Notes: a model not told the origin generated them from the sequence alone. Counted from the first letter of the stretch, positions 19,786 through 30,148 are shown. The stretch is 64,000 nt of DNA from an uncultured SAR116 cluster alpha proteobacterium (GCA_902619485.1 CACNEF010000001.1:372001-436000); one strand, 5' to 3'. Program-made: numbers and translations.

Positions 19786-20328
19786 TTAATTTTGGATTTT
19801 AATATATGTATTTTGTCTAAGACTTTTTAGTAAAAAAACTAGATTTTTTTTTTCTAGAGCAATGCACCCAGCGGTGTTTCTATTATCTGAAAAACTGCAA
19901 TGGATGAATATTGCGCTACCTTTATTTTTTATTGTTGGATTAGTGTTTTGTGAAGTTTCGATTAAGATATCATATGCCTCATCTTCTCTCCATAATTTTT
20001 CATAATTAATATCAAGAGATTCAGAATTACTAATTTTTACATATTTGTTATATTTATAACTTCTAATATCATCACACCAGCCACAGTCCTTTGTAATTTT
20101 ATAAATTTTTAAAATATTTTTTTTCTTGAATTTTGGTCTAAATACTTTATCGGATCTGTAATATATTGTTTTTAAATACCAATTACCAATAGGTGTTTTT
20201 TTATCCCCCTCAGTTTTTTTCACAGCTTTTTCAACACCTCTTTCACCTATTTGACACGAAAAAATTTTATCACCAACCTTTAGAAAATATTTATTGTTTA
20301 TATTTATAACTAACCATTTTTTCTTCAT
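19786..20328 (-). CDS. L,D-transpeptidase (YkuD) family protein
   Basis: Conserved AIFIHCSFSDNRNTAGCIALEKKNL (HxnS/T-G-C catalytic motif), KKTPIGNWYL. Confidence 0.87.
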   Translation of the reverse strand: MKKKWLVININNKYFLKVGDKIFSCQIGERGVEKAVKKTEGDKKTPIGNWYLKTIYYRSDKVFRPKFKKKNILKIYKITKDCGWCDDIRSYKYNKYVKISNSESLDINYEKLWREDEAYDILIETSQNTNPTIKNKGSAIFIHCSFSDNRNTAGCIALEKKNLVFLLKSLRQNTYIKIQN

Positions 20329-20421
20329 GTTTAATCATAGACAAATTAACATTACAAAAACATATATTTTTTTTAATATAATATAAAAGTAATATATTTA
20401 ATTTATTTGGAATGATTAATT

Positions 20422-21798
20422 ATGAAAGAACAAAAACAAACCTGGCTTCAATCAATTTTAGTTTATAAAGATCTAAGAATGCTTAAGATTTTGCTACTTG
20501 GCGCCATGAGTGGTTTCCCATGGGTTCTGATTGCTAGTAGCTTAAGCCTATGGCTTAAAGAAGAGGGATTGAGTCGTTCAACTGTTGGTTGGGCAGGTTT
20601 AATCTTTAGTGTTTACGCATTTAATTATTTGTGGGCTCCAATAATAGATAGATTTCAAATACCTGTTATTTCAAAAAAATTTGGTCATAGGAAGGGATGG
20701 ATATTTTTAATGCAAATTTTAATTTTACTAAGCTTGATAGTTTGGAGTTTAGTAAATCCATCGGAAAACTTAGCTTTATTAATTTCTTTTGGACTAATCA
20801 TTGCTACAGCTTCTGCGACACAAGATATAACTATTGATGCGCTGAGAATAGAACAAATTAACGAAAAGGAAGGAAGAGCTATGGCAGCTGGTGCTGCTAT
20901 TGCTGTTGTTGGTTGGTGGACTGGTTATAAATTAGGGGGAGTTGTTGCACTGTTTTCGGCAGAATATTTTGAAAAAATTGGAATTATTAATTATTGGCAA
21001 GCAACTTTTTTAGTTATGGGAATTATAATCATCTTAATGAATATTGGTTTGACATTTGTGAGTGAGTCAATTGAAACTAATAAAATTTCAAAACAAATAG
21101 AAACTGATAAAATGATTTCAAAAAAAATTGGGTCTAGTCATTTCTTGGCTAAATTCTTTGTGTACGTCACTGGAACTATGATTGGGCCTATAATAATATT
21201 TTTTAAAAAAAATGGTTTTGCTATAGCTGCTGGCATATTAGCTTTTGTTTTCTTATTTAAAATTGGTGAAGCTTTTCTTGGTAGAATGTCAATTATTTTT
21301 TATAAAGAAATAGGATTTTCTAAAGGTGAGATAGCTATTTATTCAAAAGGACTTGGTTGGATTACAACAGTTTTATTTACATTATTAGGTGGCTTAATGG
21401 CAATGAGGGCAGGGACTATAAAAACAATGTTTTTTGCTGGAGGATTAATGGCTCTAACAAACCTTCTATTTGCTTTTTTAGCATGGTATGGAAAATCTGA
21501 ATTATTGTTTGCAATTGCTGTTATTACTGATGATATTTCAGCAGCATTTGCAACTGTGGCATTCGTTGCATTTATATCATTATTAGTTGATAGAACTTAT
21601 ACTGCGACTCAATATGCGTTACTTGCTTCTTTAGGAACAGCTGGAAGAACCACTCTAGCTTCATCTTCTGGAGCTCTTGTAGATTGGTTGCATGGAGATT
21701 GGGGAACTTTTTTCATTTTAACAACAATTATGGTAATCCCTTCATTAATTTGTCTATGGTTGATAAAAGATAAAATAAAAATATTTACTAATTCTTAA
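20422..21798 (+). CDS. ampG: AmpG-like muropeptide MFS transporter
   Basis: LLLGAMSGFPWVLIASSLSLWLKEEGLSRSTVGWAGLI, LWAPIIDRF, TQDITIDALRIE typical of AmpG/SLC33-type MFS. Confidence 0.85.
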   Translation: MKEQKQTWLQSILVYKDLRMLKILLLGAMSGFPWVLIASSLSLWLKEEGLSRSTVGWAGLIFSVYAFNYLWAPIIDRFQIPVISKKFGHRKGWIFLMQILILLSLIVWSLVNPSENLALLISFGLIIATASATQDITIDALRIEQINEKEGRAMAAGAAIAVVGWWTGYKLGGVVALFSAEYFEKIGIINYWQATFLVMGIIIILMNIGLTFVSESIETNKISKQIETDKMISKKIGSSHFLAKFFVYVTGTMIGPIIIFFKKNGFAIAAGILAFVFLFKIGEAFLGRMSIIFYKEIGFSKGEIAIYSKGLGWITTVLFTLLGGLMAMRAGTIKTMFFAGGLMALTNLLFAFLAWYGKSELLFAIAVITDDISAAFATVAFVAFISLLVDRTYTATQYALLASLGTAGRTTLASSSGALVDWLHGDWGTFFILTTIMVIPSLICLWLIKDKIKIFTNS

Positions 21799-21910
21799 AA
21801 TTAGAACTGATAACTAATAAGTAATAAGTAATTAAGTAATAACTTTAGATCTTGTTTTTAGAAATAAATTATATCATAACTAAAATAAACTGTCGTATTG
21901 TACTATAATA

Positions 21911-23185
21911 ATGGTTTTAAAAATATTATCAATTCCTGAACTAAATCTCCAAGAAAGCTGGAATGCGGGATGGTTTAAAATCAAAAAATTAAGTGTCTTT
22001 GAAAAATTCATGACCATATTTTGGTTTGCAGGACCATTTATTTATTTAATTGAAAGAGATCCTGCTGATATATGGTTAACTTCTATTGGTGCTATTTTTT
22101 TATTTAGATGTTTAAAGAATAAAGAATGGCATTGGGCATCTCAAATTTGGTTTAAGAGTGCCCTAATTTTGTGGTTCATTGGACTAATTGCAGCTCTACT
22201 TGGACCAGAACCATTATTCACATTTCAGCAAGGATTTGTTTGGATACGATTTCCAGTATATGCTGCAGCAGCACAAGTCTGGCTTGCAAAAGATAGAGAT
22301 ATTAGAATTGTCATGCTTATATCTATTTTATTTGGAATGTTAATAATGTGTGGAATTTTAATTGCTGAAACTATCTTAGAGCCCAAAACCAGGCTAACAT
22401 GGCCTTATAACGATATTGTTCCTGGGAGCTACATAGCAAAAGTATCATTACCTTTGTTTTGTGTTCTAATAGCCGTGGCAGTTAGCAAAAAAAGTAAAGC
22501 TGCTTTATTCGCAGGTCTAATAGGTTTGTTATCTATAGGTGTATCCATTTTGACTGGTGAAAGAACTAATTTTCTTATACGAGCATTTGGAGGCTTTTTA
22601 GCAAGCATTGTATGGAAACCAAAGTTTATAATGGTTGCTTTTTTAGTTTTAATTGAAATTTCAGCAGTTATAATTTTACTCTTTAATCGCCCTGACTTAG
22701 GAAAACGATATGGTGAGAATTTTCTAAAACGTATTCCATTACTAAATACTGAAAATAAAAATCCACACTGGGGATCTTGGCGAGGAGGTATACAACAAGG
22801 ATTATTAACTCCTATTATAGGTGTTGGTCCATCTGGAACAAGAAACTCTTGCAAATTTTTAGATACAAATTTACCGCATTGGCTTCCTGGTAAGAATTAT
22901 TGTGGAAACCATCCACATAATTTTTACATTCAACTATTTGCAGAGACTGGAGTTTTTGGATTGCTTGCTGGTTGTGTAATGTTTGCATCAATAATTTTTA
23001 CATGTTTTAAAGCAAGATTTCAAAATTTTAATTGCCCAATGTCTGCAACAGCTTTTATTATCCCTTTGGCATTATTTTTTCCATTACAACAATTTGGTAG
23101 TTTTTATGGTCAGTGGGGAAATTTATTTATTTGGTTTGCTATAGGATTTTCAATATCTCAATTTCAAGGATGGAGAAAAATTTAG
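21911..23185 (+). CDS. O-antigen ligase family protein (Wzy/WaaL-like)
   Basis: Polytopic; GLLSIGVSILTGERTNFL, PIIGVGPSGTRNSC..., NHPHNFYIQLFAETGVFGLL signature. Confidence 0.88.
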   Translation: MVLKILSIPELNLQESWNAGWFKIKKLSVFEKFMTIFWFAGPFIYLIERDPADIWLTSIGAIFLFRCLKNKEWHWASQIWFKSALILWFIGLIAALLGPEPLFTFQQGFVWIRFPVYAAAAQVWLAKDRDIRIVMLISILFGMLIMCGILIAETILEPKTRLTWPYNDIVPGSYIAKVSLPLFCVLIAVAVSKKSKAALFAGLIGLLSIGVSILTGERTNFLIRAFGGFLASIVWKPKFIMVAFLVLIEISAVIILLFNRPDLGKRYGENFLKRIPLLNTENKNPHWGSWRGGIQQGLLTPIIGVGPSGTRNSCKFLDTNLPHWLPGKNYCGNHPHNFYIQLFAETGVFGLLAGCVMFASIIFTCFKARFQNFNCPMSATAFIIPLALFFPLQQFGSFYGQWGNLFIWFAIGFSISQFQGWRKI

Positions 23186-24279
23186 AAACACATTTCAATA
23201 AGCGTTTTTCTTATCAGGTCAAGTTTATTACTTGAAGATCTAGAAGTAAGATTAAAATTAGACCAAGCTTTAATTTGATACTCTTCTCTCAATTTAACAT
23301 TCTGAATAACTCTAAGTAAATTGTTCTGAAGGTTTTTTTTGTTAATATTTTCAATTAATATACCATTATCTTTTATTATTTCAGGTATACCTCCAACTTT
23401 TGATGCAATAATGCATATTCCATAGCTCATAGCTTCGGCAGCGACTAACCCAAAAGGTTCTTGCCATATTGATGGAATAATGATTATAGAGGCGCTTTCC
23501 ATTTTCTTTTCAACAAATCGTTGATTTTGAAATCCATGAAACTTAGCTTGATTACCAATTTTTAAAAACTTTCTAATTACTTGATTTGCGAACGATCCTA
23601 TCTCTTTATTATCACCTAATCTATAAGATCCAATCATATCAAATGTCCAATCAGGAAACTTTTTAGCTATATTTTGAATAACATCTACATATAAATCTAC
23701 ACCCTTTTCAGGAACCAACCTTCCTACAAATAAGATTTCTTTTTTCTTTGTTGGAAAACTTTTTAGTTTTCTTTCTACCCCGTTATATAATATGTGAACT
23801 TTTTGAAGGTTTTCACTAATTCCTTCACTAAATTTATCTTTAATAAATTCACTTACACAAAAGATTGCAGTACATTTTTGTAAAATTTTTTCTCTATCTT
23901 TAACAGATTTTGATCCTTTCATTGTTTGAGGGTCATTATGAAAAAACAAACTCACAGGAAAACAACTTGTTTGTGTAATTTGATCAATAAGATAAGGCCT
24001 GTTATGAATTTCAATCAACTGTTCTTTGTCAATATCTTTGTTAATTTTTTTTAGCATTTCATGAGCTAAATATTTATTTTTGCTTTTAAATGATAAAATA
24101 GAGTGATTAAACCCAGTAAAATTGTCTTTAAAAAGTGGATTCTCAACCTTTTGCCCAAATACTCTTATTTGATCCAAATACTTAGAATAAATTAAATTGT
24201 TTTTAACTGTTATAGAAACTGAAGAAGCCTTGTTCTTGTCGAATTTTTCTTTATACGGCAGTAAAATATTTATTTTCAT
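23182..24279 (-). CDS. Glycosyltransferase family 4
   Basis: VLYNGVERKL, EILFVGRLVPEKGVDLYVDVI, IIPSIWQEPFGLVAAEAMSYG motifs. Confidence 0.92.
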   Translation of the reverse strand: MKINILLPYKEKFDKNKASSVSITVKNNLIYSKYLDQIRVFGQKVENPLFKDNFTGFNHSILSFKSKNKYLAHEMLKKINKDIDKEQLIEIHNRPYLIDQITQTSCFPVSLFFHNDPQTMKGSKSVKDREKILQKCTAIFCVSEFIKDKFSEGISENLQKVHILYNGVERKLKSFPTKKKEILFVGRLVPEKGVDLYVDVIQNIAKKFPDWTFDMIGSYRLGDNKEIGSFANQVIRKFLKIGNQAKFHGFQNQRFVEKKMESASIIIIPSIWQEPFGLVAAEAMSYGICIIASKVGGIPEIIKDNGILIENINKKNLQNNLLRVIQNVKLREEYQIKAWSNFNLTSRSSSNKLDLIRKTLIEMCF

Positions 24280-24360
24280 TTTTGTTTTATGCTTTTAATA
24301 ATTTATTATGTTATAAATTGTATTTTGTAATTTTAATATATTTTATTATCGGTTTTTAAT

Positions 24361-25098
24361 TTGCAAATAATTGTGTGTATGAAGTGGGGCTCAAGATATG
24401 GCCCAGAATATGTAAATAGACTTTATAAATCTATAAAAAAACATACTAAAAGGAAAACAAAACTTTACTGTTTTACTGATAATACTGCAGATATTGACAA
24501 AAATATACAATGCAGACCTTTACCCAAAATTAGCTTACCTAAAAGTATTTCTCATACACCATGGAGAAAAATGAGTTTGTGGCAATATCCTCTTTATGAT
24601 TTAAATGGGGATATATTATTTTTAGATTTAGATTTAGTTATAACAGGAGATTTAGATCGATTTTTTGATTTTAAACCTGGGAATTATTGTGTAATCGAAA
24701 ATTGGACACAAATAGGAAAAAATATTGGAAATACTAGCTGTTTTAGATTTCCTGTTGGAAAATATAATTCAATTTTTGAAAAATTTAAAAAAAATCCAGA
24801 AAAATATTGGAAAAAATATCATATTGAACAAGTTTACTTAAGTGAACATATTAAAGATCAAATTTTTTGGCCAAAGTTCTGGTGTTTAAGTTTTAAGCAT
24901 AATCTCCTACCAAGTTGGCCATTTAGAATTTGGAAACCAGCAAGTCTGCCAAAAGAAACTTCTATAGTAGCCTTTACTGGTAAACCTGATCCTGATGACG
25001 TAGCTAATGGAAAATGGCCTGTTAAAAATTCTCAAATATATAAAAAGCTCTACAAACAATTAAGAACGCCAGAGTGGGTTTTGGATAATTGGAAATAA
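24361..25098 (+). CDS. Putative glycosyltransferase (GT8-like DxD)
   Basis: IIVCMKWGSRYGPEYVNRLYKSIKKH, TKLYCFTDN, ILFLDLDLVITGDLD; TTG start. Confidence 0.72.
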   Translation: MQIIVCMKWGSRYGPEYVNRLYKSIKKHTKRKTKLYCFTDNTADIDKNIQCRPLPKISLPKSISHTPWRKMSLWQYPLYDLNGDILFLDLDLVITGDLDRFFDFKPGNYCVIENWTQIGKNIGNTSCFRFPVGKYNSIFEKFKKNPEKYWKKYHIEQVYLSEHIKDQIFWPKFWCLSFKHNLLPSWPFRIWKPASLPKETSIVAFTGKPDPDDVANGKWPVKNSQIYKKLYKQLRTPEWVLDNWK

Positions 25099-25100
25099 AC

Positions 25101-26057
25101 TTATTTAATTTGGTTAATTGGATCGTTATTTAAAAATGCTTCTATTGCTTTTACATAACCTTTAAAAAACATTGAATAAGCCTCTTCAGAAACATAACCA
25201 ATATGGGGTGTTAAAATAAGGTTTTTGGTACTCCGTAAAACATGATTTTTGGGTAAAGGTTCCTGGTCATAAACATCTAGGGCTGCAAATGAAATAACAT
25301 CATTTTCAAGTGCGTCTATTAAATCTTTTTCTTTTATAATTGGACCTCTACTAGTATTTACAATAATGGAATTATTTTTCATTAACTTAAGATTATCTTT
25401 ATCAATATAACCCCTCGTTCTATCAGATAATTTTGTGTGAATAGTTAAAATGTCTGACATTTCAAATAAATCATTACTATTGACATATTCAACATCTACT
25501 TTTTTACAATCTTCTTGTTTTAAATTATGGCTCCAAGCTATCACTCTCATTCCAAAAGCTTTAGCATAATTAGCAACTTGCAAACCTTGTTTGCCAAGAC
25601 CAAAAATGCCTAAAATGTTTCCCTTTAAACCTCTTCCTATAGTGGTTTGCCAATTACCATCTTTCATATTTTGAATTTCTGTCTGCAGTCCTCTCCATGA
25701 ATTCATTATTAAAGCCCATGTTAATTCTGCAGTAGGGTGAATCTTTGTTTCAGTGCCACAATAAATTATATTTTTTTTTTTCAAGGTTTCTGAGTCAACA
25801 GAAGCGTTCCACATTCCGCTTGTAATAACTAGTTTAAGATTTGGAAGTTTGTTTATTAAGGCGCTAGAAAGAGGGGTTCTCTCTCTCATCAAGCACAAAA
25901 CATCATAATCTAAAAGTATCTTAGATAAATTAGGATCAGATCCAATAAATTCTCTAAATATCTTAAGTTCTATTTTTTTACTTAGCTTTTCCCAATTACC
26001 AAAATTATGTGTAACATTTTGATAATCGTCTAGAACAGCTACCTTAATTTTTTTCAT
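25101..26057 (-). CDS. D-2-hydroxyacid dehydrogenase family protein
   Basis: GLKGNILGIFGLGKQGLQVA, NNSIIVNTSRGPIIKEKDLIDAL, LTPHIGYVSEEAY motifs. Confidence 0.93.
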   Translation of the reverse strand: MKKIKVAVLDDYQNVTHNFGNWEKLSKKIELKIFREFIGSDPNLSKILLDYDVLCLMRERTPLSSALINKLPNLKLVITSGMWNASVDSETLKKKNIIYCGTETKIHPTAELTWALIMNSWRGLQTEIQNMKDGNWQTTIGRGLKGNILGIFGLGKQGLQVANYAKAFGMRVIAWSHNLKQEDCKKVDVEYVNSNDLFEMSDILTIHTKLSDRTRGYIDKDNLKLMKNNSIIVNTSRGPIIKEKDLIDALENDVISFAALDVYDQEPLPKNHVLRSTKNLILTPHIGYVSEEAYSMFFKGYVKAIEAFLNNDPINQIK

Positions 26058-26060
26058 ACT

Positions 26061-27533
26061 CTATCTCTTTTGTACTGAACCATAACCCGCCATTCTTCCA
26101 AAAACTGCACCGGATGTTAAGCCTGAGCCGCCAGGGTATCCATTAAAAAACACTCCTCCTACTAATTCACCACAAGCAAATAAGCCTTTTATAGGATTAT
26201 CTTTTTTATCTAAAACTGCTCCATTTTTATCTACCTTTAGTCCACCATATGTAAAAGTAATACCACCAGTAACAGGAAAGGCTTTAAAAGGGCTTTGGTC
26301 TATTTTCTGTGCCCAATTGGATTTTTCAATTTCCAGACCCTTCGTTGATTTTCCATCAAGAATTGTCGGGTCAAAAGTGGTAATAAGATCTACTGAATCA
26401 TTAAAATCATCAATCGTTTTGATAGTTTCAATTTTGTCAACACCATCCATTTTATTTATTAACTCTTCAATTGTATCCGCTTCGACATAATTAGCATCAT
26501 GAAACGTATATTCTTCATAAAGTAAATCAAAAACCTTACTATCAAAAATTTGCCACGCAAAATGTCCTGGCTGATCTAGAACTTTTTTTCCATATTGAGC
26601 ATAAGTATAATTTCTAAAATTTTTACCTTCATCTAAAAATCTTTTACCTTTTGCATTAATCATAATTCCTAAGAAATAGCATATCTTTCTATAATTTTTT
26701 CTTTCACTTGGCTCTAAATCTAAACCGCCATAATTTTTCATATGTAAGTCCATAGGAGTGGCATGACAGCCATCATATAAACCATGTTTTGTTGCACCGA
26801 TTTCTAAGGCCATTTTCAGGCCATCTCCTGTATTGTGCGGAGTTCCTCTTACCTTGGCCTTAAGCCAGTTGTTGCCAATATAGGTTTTTCGAAGTTCATC
26901 ATTAGCTTCAAATCCACCTGATGCTAAAATAACTGCGTCAGCAATTACTTTATTTCCATTCACACAAACGCCTTGCACTTCCCCAGACTTGTAAATAAGT
27001 TTTGTAACAGGGCTTTGATAATAAATTTTTCCACCTAATGATGAAAATGCTGCTAATTCTTGATCAAATAAACCAACACCTTCGTTTTGTGATGCAAGTG
27101 TTAAACCACCCCAAAAAATATGCTTGCCATTTTTTAAAAAACTTTGCCTAGAATAAATAGGCTCAAACTTAACATTATGAGAGGATAACCACTTAATTGT
27201 CTCAAGAGATTTAGAAACCAATATTTTTTGCTCATGACTTAATGGTCTACCATCATTGAAGTTTAATAAATCTTTTTCAAATTTCTCTTGGGTGTAAGAA
27301 CCAAAATCTGTATCTTTTATTCTCTGATCATTAGGGTTTTTTAGAAGATCCATTAACTGATTGTTATTATCATAAGCAAATCGCATTGCACCAGCTGTAT
27401 ATTTAGTATTTCCTCCAGCCATATTTTTATCAGCTTTTTCATAAATAGTTACATCTGCACCCTTTTCTAAAGCAGCTATTCCTGCAGACAGAGCAGCATT
27501 ACCTGAGCCAACAATTACAACTTTTTTTTTAAT
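26061..27533 (-). CDS. FAD-dependent oxidoreductase (tricarballylate dehydrogenase/fumarate reductase flavoprotein-like), probable ATT start at 27533
   Basis: Tracked ORF (27422) begins mid FAD-binding fold; in-frame upstream encodes IKKKKVVIVGSGNAALSAGIAALEKGADVTIYEKADKN-MAGGNTKYTAGAMRF. No ATG/GTG/TTG in this frame back to the stop at 27576-27578; AAAGGA 9 nt before ATT. Confidence 0.87.
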   Translation of the reverse strand: MKKKVVIVGSGNAALSAGIAALEKGADVTIYEKADKNMAGGNTKYTAGAMRFAYDNNNQLMDLLKNPNDQRIKDTDFGSYTQEKFEKDLLNFNDGRPLSHEQKILVSKSLETIKWLSSHNVKFEPIYSRQSFLKNGKHIFWGGLTLASQNEGVGLFDQELAAFSSLGGKIYYQSPVTKLIYKSGEVQGVCVNGNKVIADAVILASGGFEANDELRKTYIGNNWLKAKVRGTPHNTGDGLKMALEIGATKHGLYDGCHATPMDLHMKNYGGLDLEPSERKNYRKICYFLGIMINAKGKRFLDEGKNFRNYTYAQYGKKVLDQPGHFAWQIFDSKVFDLLYEEYTFHDANYVEADTIEELINKMDGVDKIETIKTIDDFNDSVDLITTFDPTILDGKSTKGLEIEKSNWAQKIDQSPFKAFPVTGGITFTYGGLKVDKNGAVLDKKDNPIKGLFACGELVGGVFFNGYPGGSGLTSGAVFGRMAGYGSVQKR

Positions 27534-27636
27534 TTTATTTAATCCTTTATATTGTAAATACGTTTTATTAATTTGTTAATTTATTGTTATTCTTTAAAGT
27601 AATATTTTTCAAGTTCATTTTATCGTTTGGTCTAAT

Positions 27637-28551
27637 ATGTCATCGAATATAATTGGCTCTCTCATTTGGATAATATTTATATTTTTATCATTATTCACAC
27701 ATATGATAATTAAATCTCTATCAGGTGAAGTGGATTTTATTATTACTTTATTTTCTAGGTTTGCGTATTCTTTACCCATTTTATTAATTTTAGCTTACGT
27801 AGCTAGAAAGTCGCTTTTATTTCAAGTGAATAATTGGAAAAATATTGCTTTACGATCCTTTTTCGGTTTTATCACTATGATAATGGTTTTTTCCTCACTA
27901 CAATTAATTCCTATTGGACTTACTACAGCTCTTGCCCAGAGTTCTGCCATTTATGTCACTTTTTTATCTCCATTTATCTTAGGAGAAAAAATTGGACTAA
28001 TTAGATGGTCAGCAGTAATATTTGGATTAATTGGTGTTTTTCTTATGATAAATCCAATCAGTATTATTAATAAGACATCAGAATTGTCATCGTTAGGAGT
28101 TTACCTCGCATTTGGAAGTGCATTAACACACGCAGCGCTTGCACTTATATTAAGGAGGATTGGTAAAACAGAACATCCTGCTACTTCAGCTCTAATTCAC
28201 AATCTATTAACTTCCTTAGTTATCACTCTTACCATTATTTGTTTTGGAACTAAATTTTATGGTAAAACAGGTGATTATGGAATAGAAATTTTTATGACGC
28301 CTAACAATATACTCTATACTTTGATTGCACTTGGCATGATAGGATCATTTGTTCAGTATCTTATGGCCCAAAGTTATAAATACGCAGAGGCTACAATTTT
28401 GGTAACACTAAGATATTTAGCAATTCCATTAGCCACTATTTTTGGATTTATCATTTGGAATGAGATACCAACATACAATCAAATTATAGGTGGATTGGTA
28501 GTTATTGCTTCTTGTCTTTTGATAACATATAGAGAAATTAACAAAAAATAA
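27637..28551 (+). CDS. EamA/DMT family transporter
   Basis: 10-TM-like hydrophobic pattern; FLSPFILGEKIGLIRWSAVIFGLIGVFLM repeats. Confidence 0.9.
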   Translation: MSSNIIGSLIWIIFIFLSLFTHMIIKSLSGEVDFIITLFSRFAYSLPILLILAYVARKSLLFQVNNWKNIALRSFFGFITMIMVFSSLQLIPIGLTTALAQSSAIYVTFLSPFILGEKIGLIRWSAVIFGLIGVFLMINPISIINKTSELSSLGVYLAFGSALTHAALALILRRIGKTEHPATSALIHNLLTSLVITLTIICFGTKFYGKTGDYGIEIFMTPNNILYTLIALGMIGSFVQYLMAQSYKYAEATILVTLRYLAIPLATIFGFIIWNEIPTYNQIIGGLVVIASCLLITYREINKK

Positions 28552-28552
28552 A

Positions 28553-30148
28553 TTAGTATCCTATTGCAAGACCATCCTTACGCCAGTCACTTGCACCAAT
28601 TAAAATACCCTTTTCCTCATCTATTAAAATCATTTGACCACCTCCAATAGGAGGTACTGGGTAATTTATCTGATGCCCTTTTAATTTTAATTCATTTATT
28701 AAATTTAAGTCAAAATTATTTTCTATGTCTAACATATTATTATTTGGAAAAATTCGAGCTTGATTGAGAGCAAGTTGCGGACTTAATCCAAAATCAATTA
28801 TTTGAGAAAGAACATAAGCTTGACCAGCAGCTTGGTATTGGCCGCCCATAACACCAAATGATCCTATAATTTTGTCATCTTTTGATATCATGGCAGGAAT
28901 GATAGTATGAACTGGCCTTTTATTTGGATTTAATTCATTGGGATGTCCTTGAATAGTATTAAAAGCTCTTCCTCTAGAATGAAACAGAATTCCACTTTTT
29001 GGGGCCGTAATCCCGCTTCCAAATGCATCAAAAAGAGAGTTAATAAATGAAACAACCATTCCATTCTTGTCTCTCACAGTTAGGTAGACAGTGTCAGGAT
29101 GATCTGGGAAGTCGCATGAGCTATATATCTTGGCCTTATTCATATCAATATTATATGCAATTTGATCTAATGTTTTTGAGTTCAAAAAATGATCAACGGA
29201 TAGTTTGTTAAATTTAGGATCAGCCAAATATTGATCTCTTAAAAAGTAACTTATTTTTGTTGCCTCACAAAATATATGAATGAAATTAGATTTTGACATT
29301 CGTTTTAAATCAAACTTTTCAATAATGGCCAAAATTAATAATGCTACTAACCCTTGACCATTTGGTGGACACTCATGTATTTTGATGTCTCTATAAAAAC
29401 CTGATATGGGATCCACCCATTCTGCAGAAGAATTGCTAAAGTCTTTAATTGAATGCTCTCCACCAATTGAATTCAATTTTTTAACCATGTCCTCGGCTAC
29501 CCAGCCACAATAAAAACCTTTAGTACCCTCTTCAGCTATAGTTTCTAAAGTTTTAGATAAATTTTCATTTTTGAAATTGTCCATTAATTCAAATGAATTT
29601 CCATTTTTTAGAAATAATTTTGATGTATCTTGATCAATTGATAATTTTTCTTTATTTTTAGACCAATCTAGGGCAACTCGCTCATGGATACTTATTCCAT
29701 TTTTAGCAAACTCGATTGCAGGTTTGAAGATTTCTTTCCAAGACATATAACCATATTCTTTGTGTAACAAACTCCATCCTGCTACTGCCCCAGGAATTGT
29801 TATTGCTTCAGGCAATTGCGGGCTAATAACAGATATTTTTTTTTTTCGTAAGTTTTTAGCATATGCTTTCGCATGAGACCTACCAGAACCGTTTAGAGCT
29901 TTTATATTTGCACTACCATCTTCTGACAACAACACAAAGCAATCACCACCAACACCGGTCATATGAGGTTCTGCCACACAAAGAACAGCATTCATAGCTA
30001 ATGCCGCATCAACTGCGTTACCACCACTTCTTAAAACGTTAATGCCTATGGAAGACGCAATTTGATGAGAAGAACAAACCATTGCCTTGTTGCTAATCGC
30101 TAAAGATCTGTCAACATTAAAGAAATTTCTAGATTTAAATTTTATCAT
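28553..30148 (-). CDS. ggt: Gamma-glutamyltransferase family protein
   Basis: AMVCSSHQIASSIGINVLRSGGNAVDAALAMNAVLCVAEPHMTGVGGDCFVLL; PDTVYLTVRDKNGMVVSFINSLF catalytic region. Confidence 0.93.
   Translation of the reverse strand: MIKFKSRNFFNVDRSLAISNKAMVCSSHQIASSIGINVLRSGGNAVDAALAMNAVLCVAEPHMTGVGGDCFVLLSEDGSANIKALNGSGRSHAKAYAKNLRKKKISVISPQLPEAITIPGAVAGWSLLHKEYGYMSWKEIFKPAIEFAKNGISIHERVALDWSKNKEKLSIDQDTSKLFLKNGNSFELMDNFKNENLSKTLETIAEEGTKGFYCGWVAEDMVKKLNSIGGEHSIKDFSNSSAEWVDPISGFYRDIKIHECPPNGQGLVALLILAIIEKFDLKRMSKSNFIHIFCEATKISYFLRDQYLADPKFNKLSVDHFLNSKTLDQIAYNIDMNKAKIYSSCDFPDHPDTVYLTVRDKNGMVVSFINSLFDAFGSGITAPKSGILFHSRGRAFNTIQGHPNELNPNKRPVHTIIPAMISKDDKIIGSFGVMGGQYQAAGQAYVLSQIIDFGLSPQLALNQARIFPNNNMLDIENNFDLNLINELKLKGHQINYPVPPIGGGQMILIDEEKGILIGASDWRKDGLAIGY

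Noticed and set aside
22429-22854. 141-aa antisense ORF in the O-antigen ligase gene
   Set aside because: No domain evidence; sense gene is clear.
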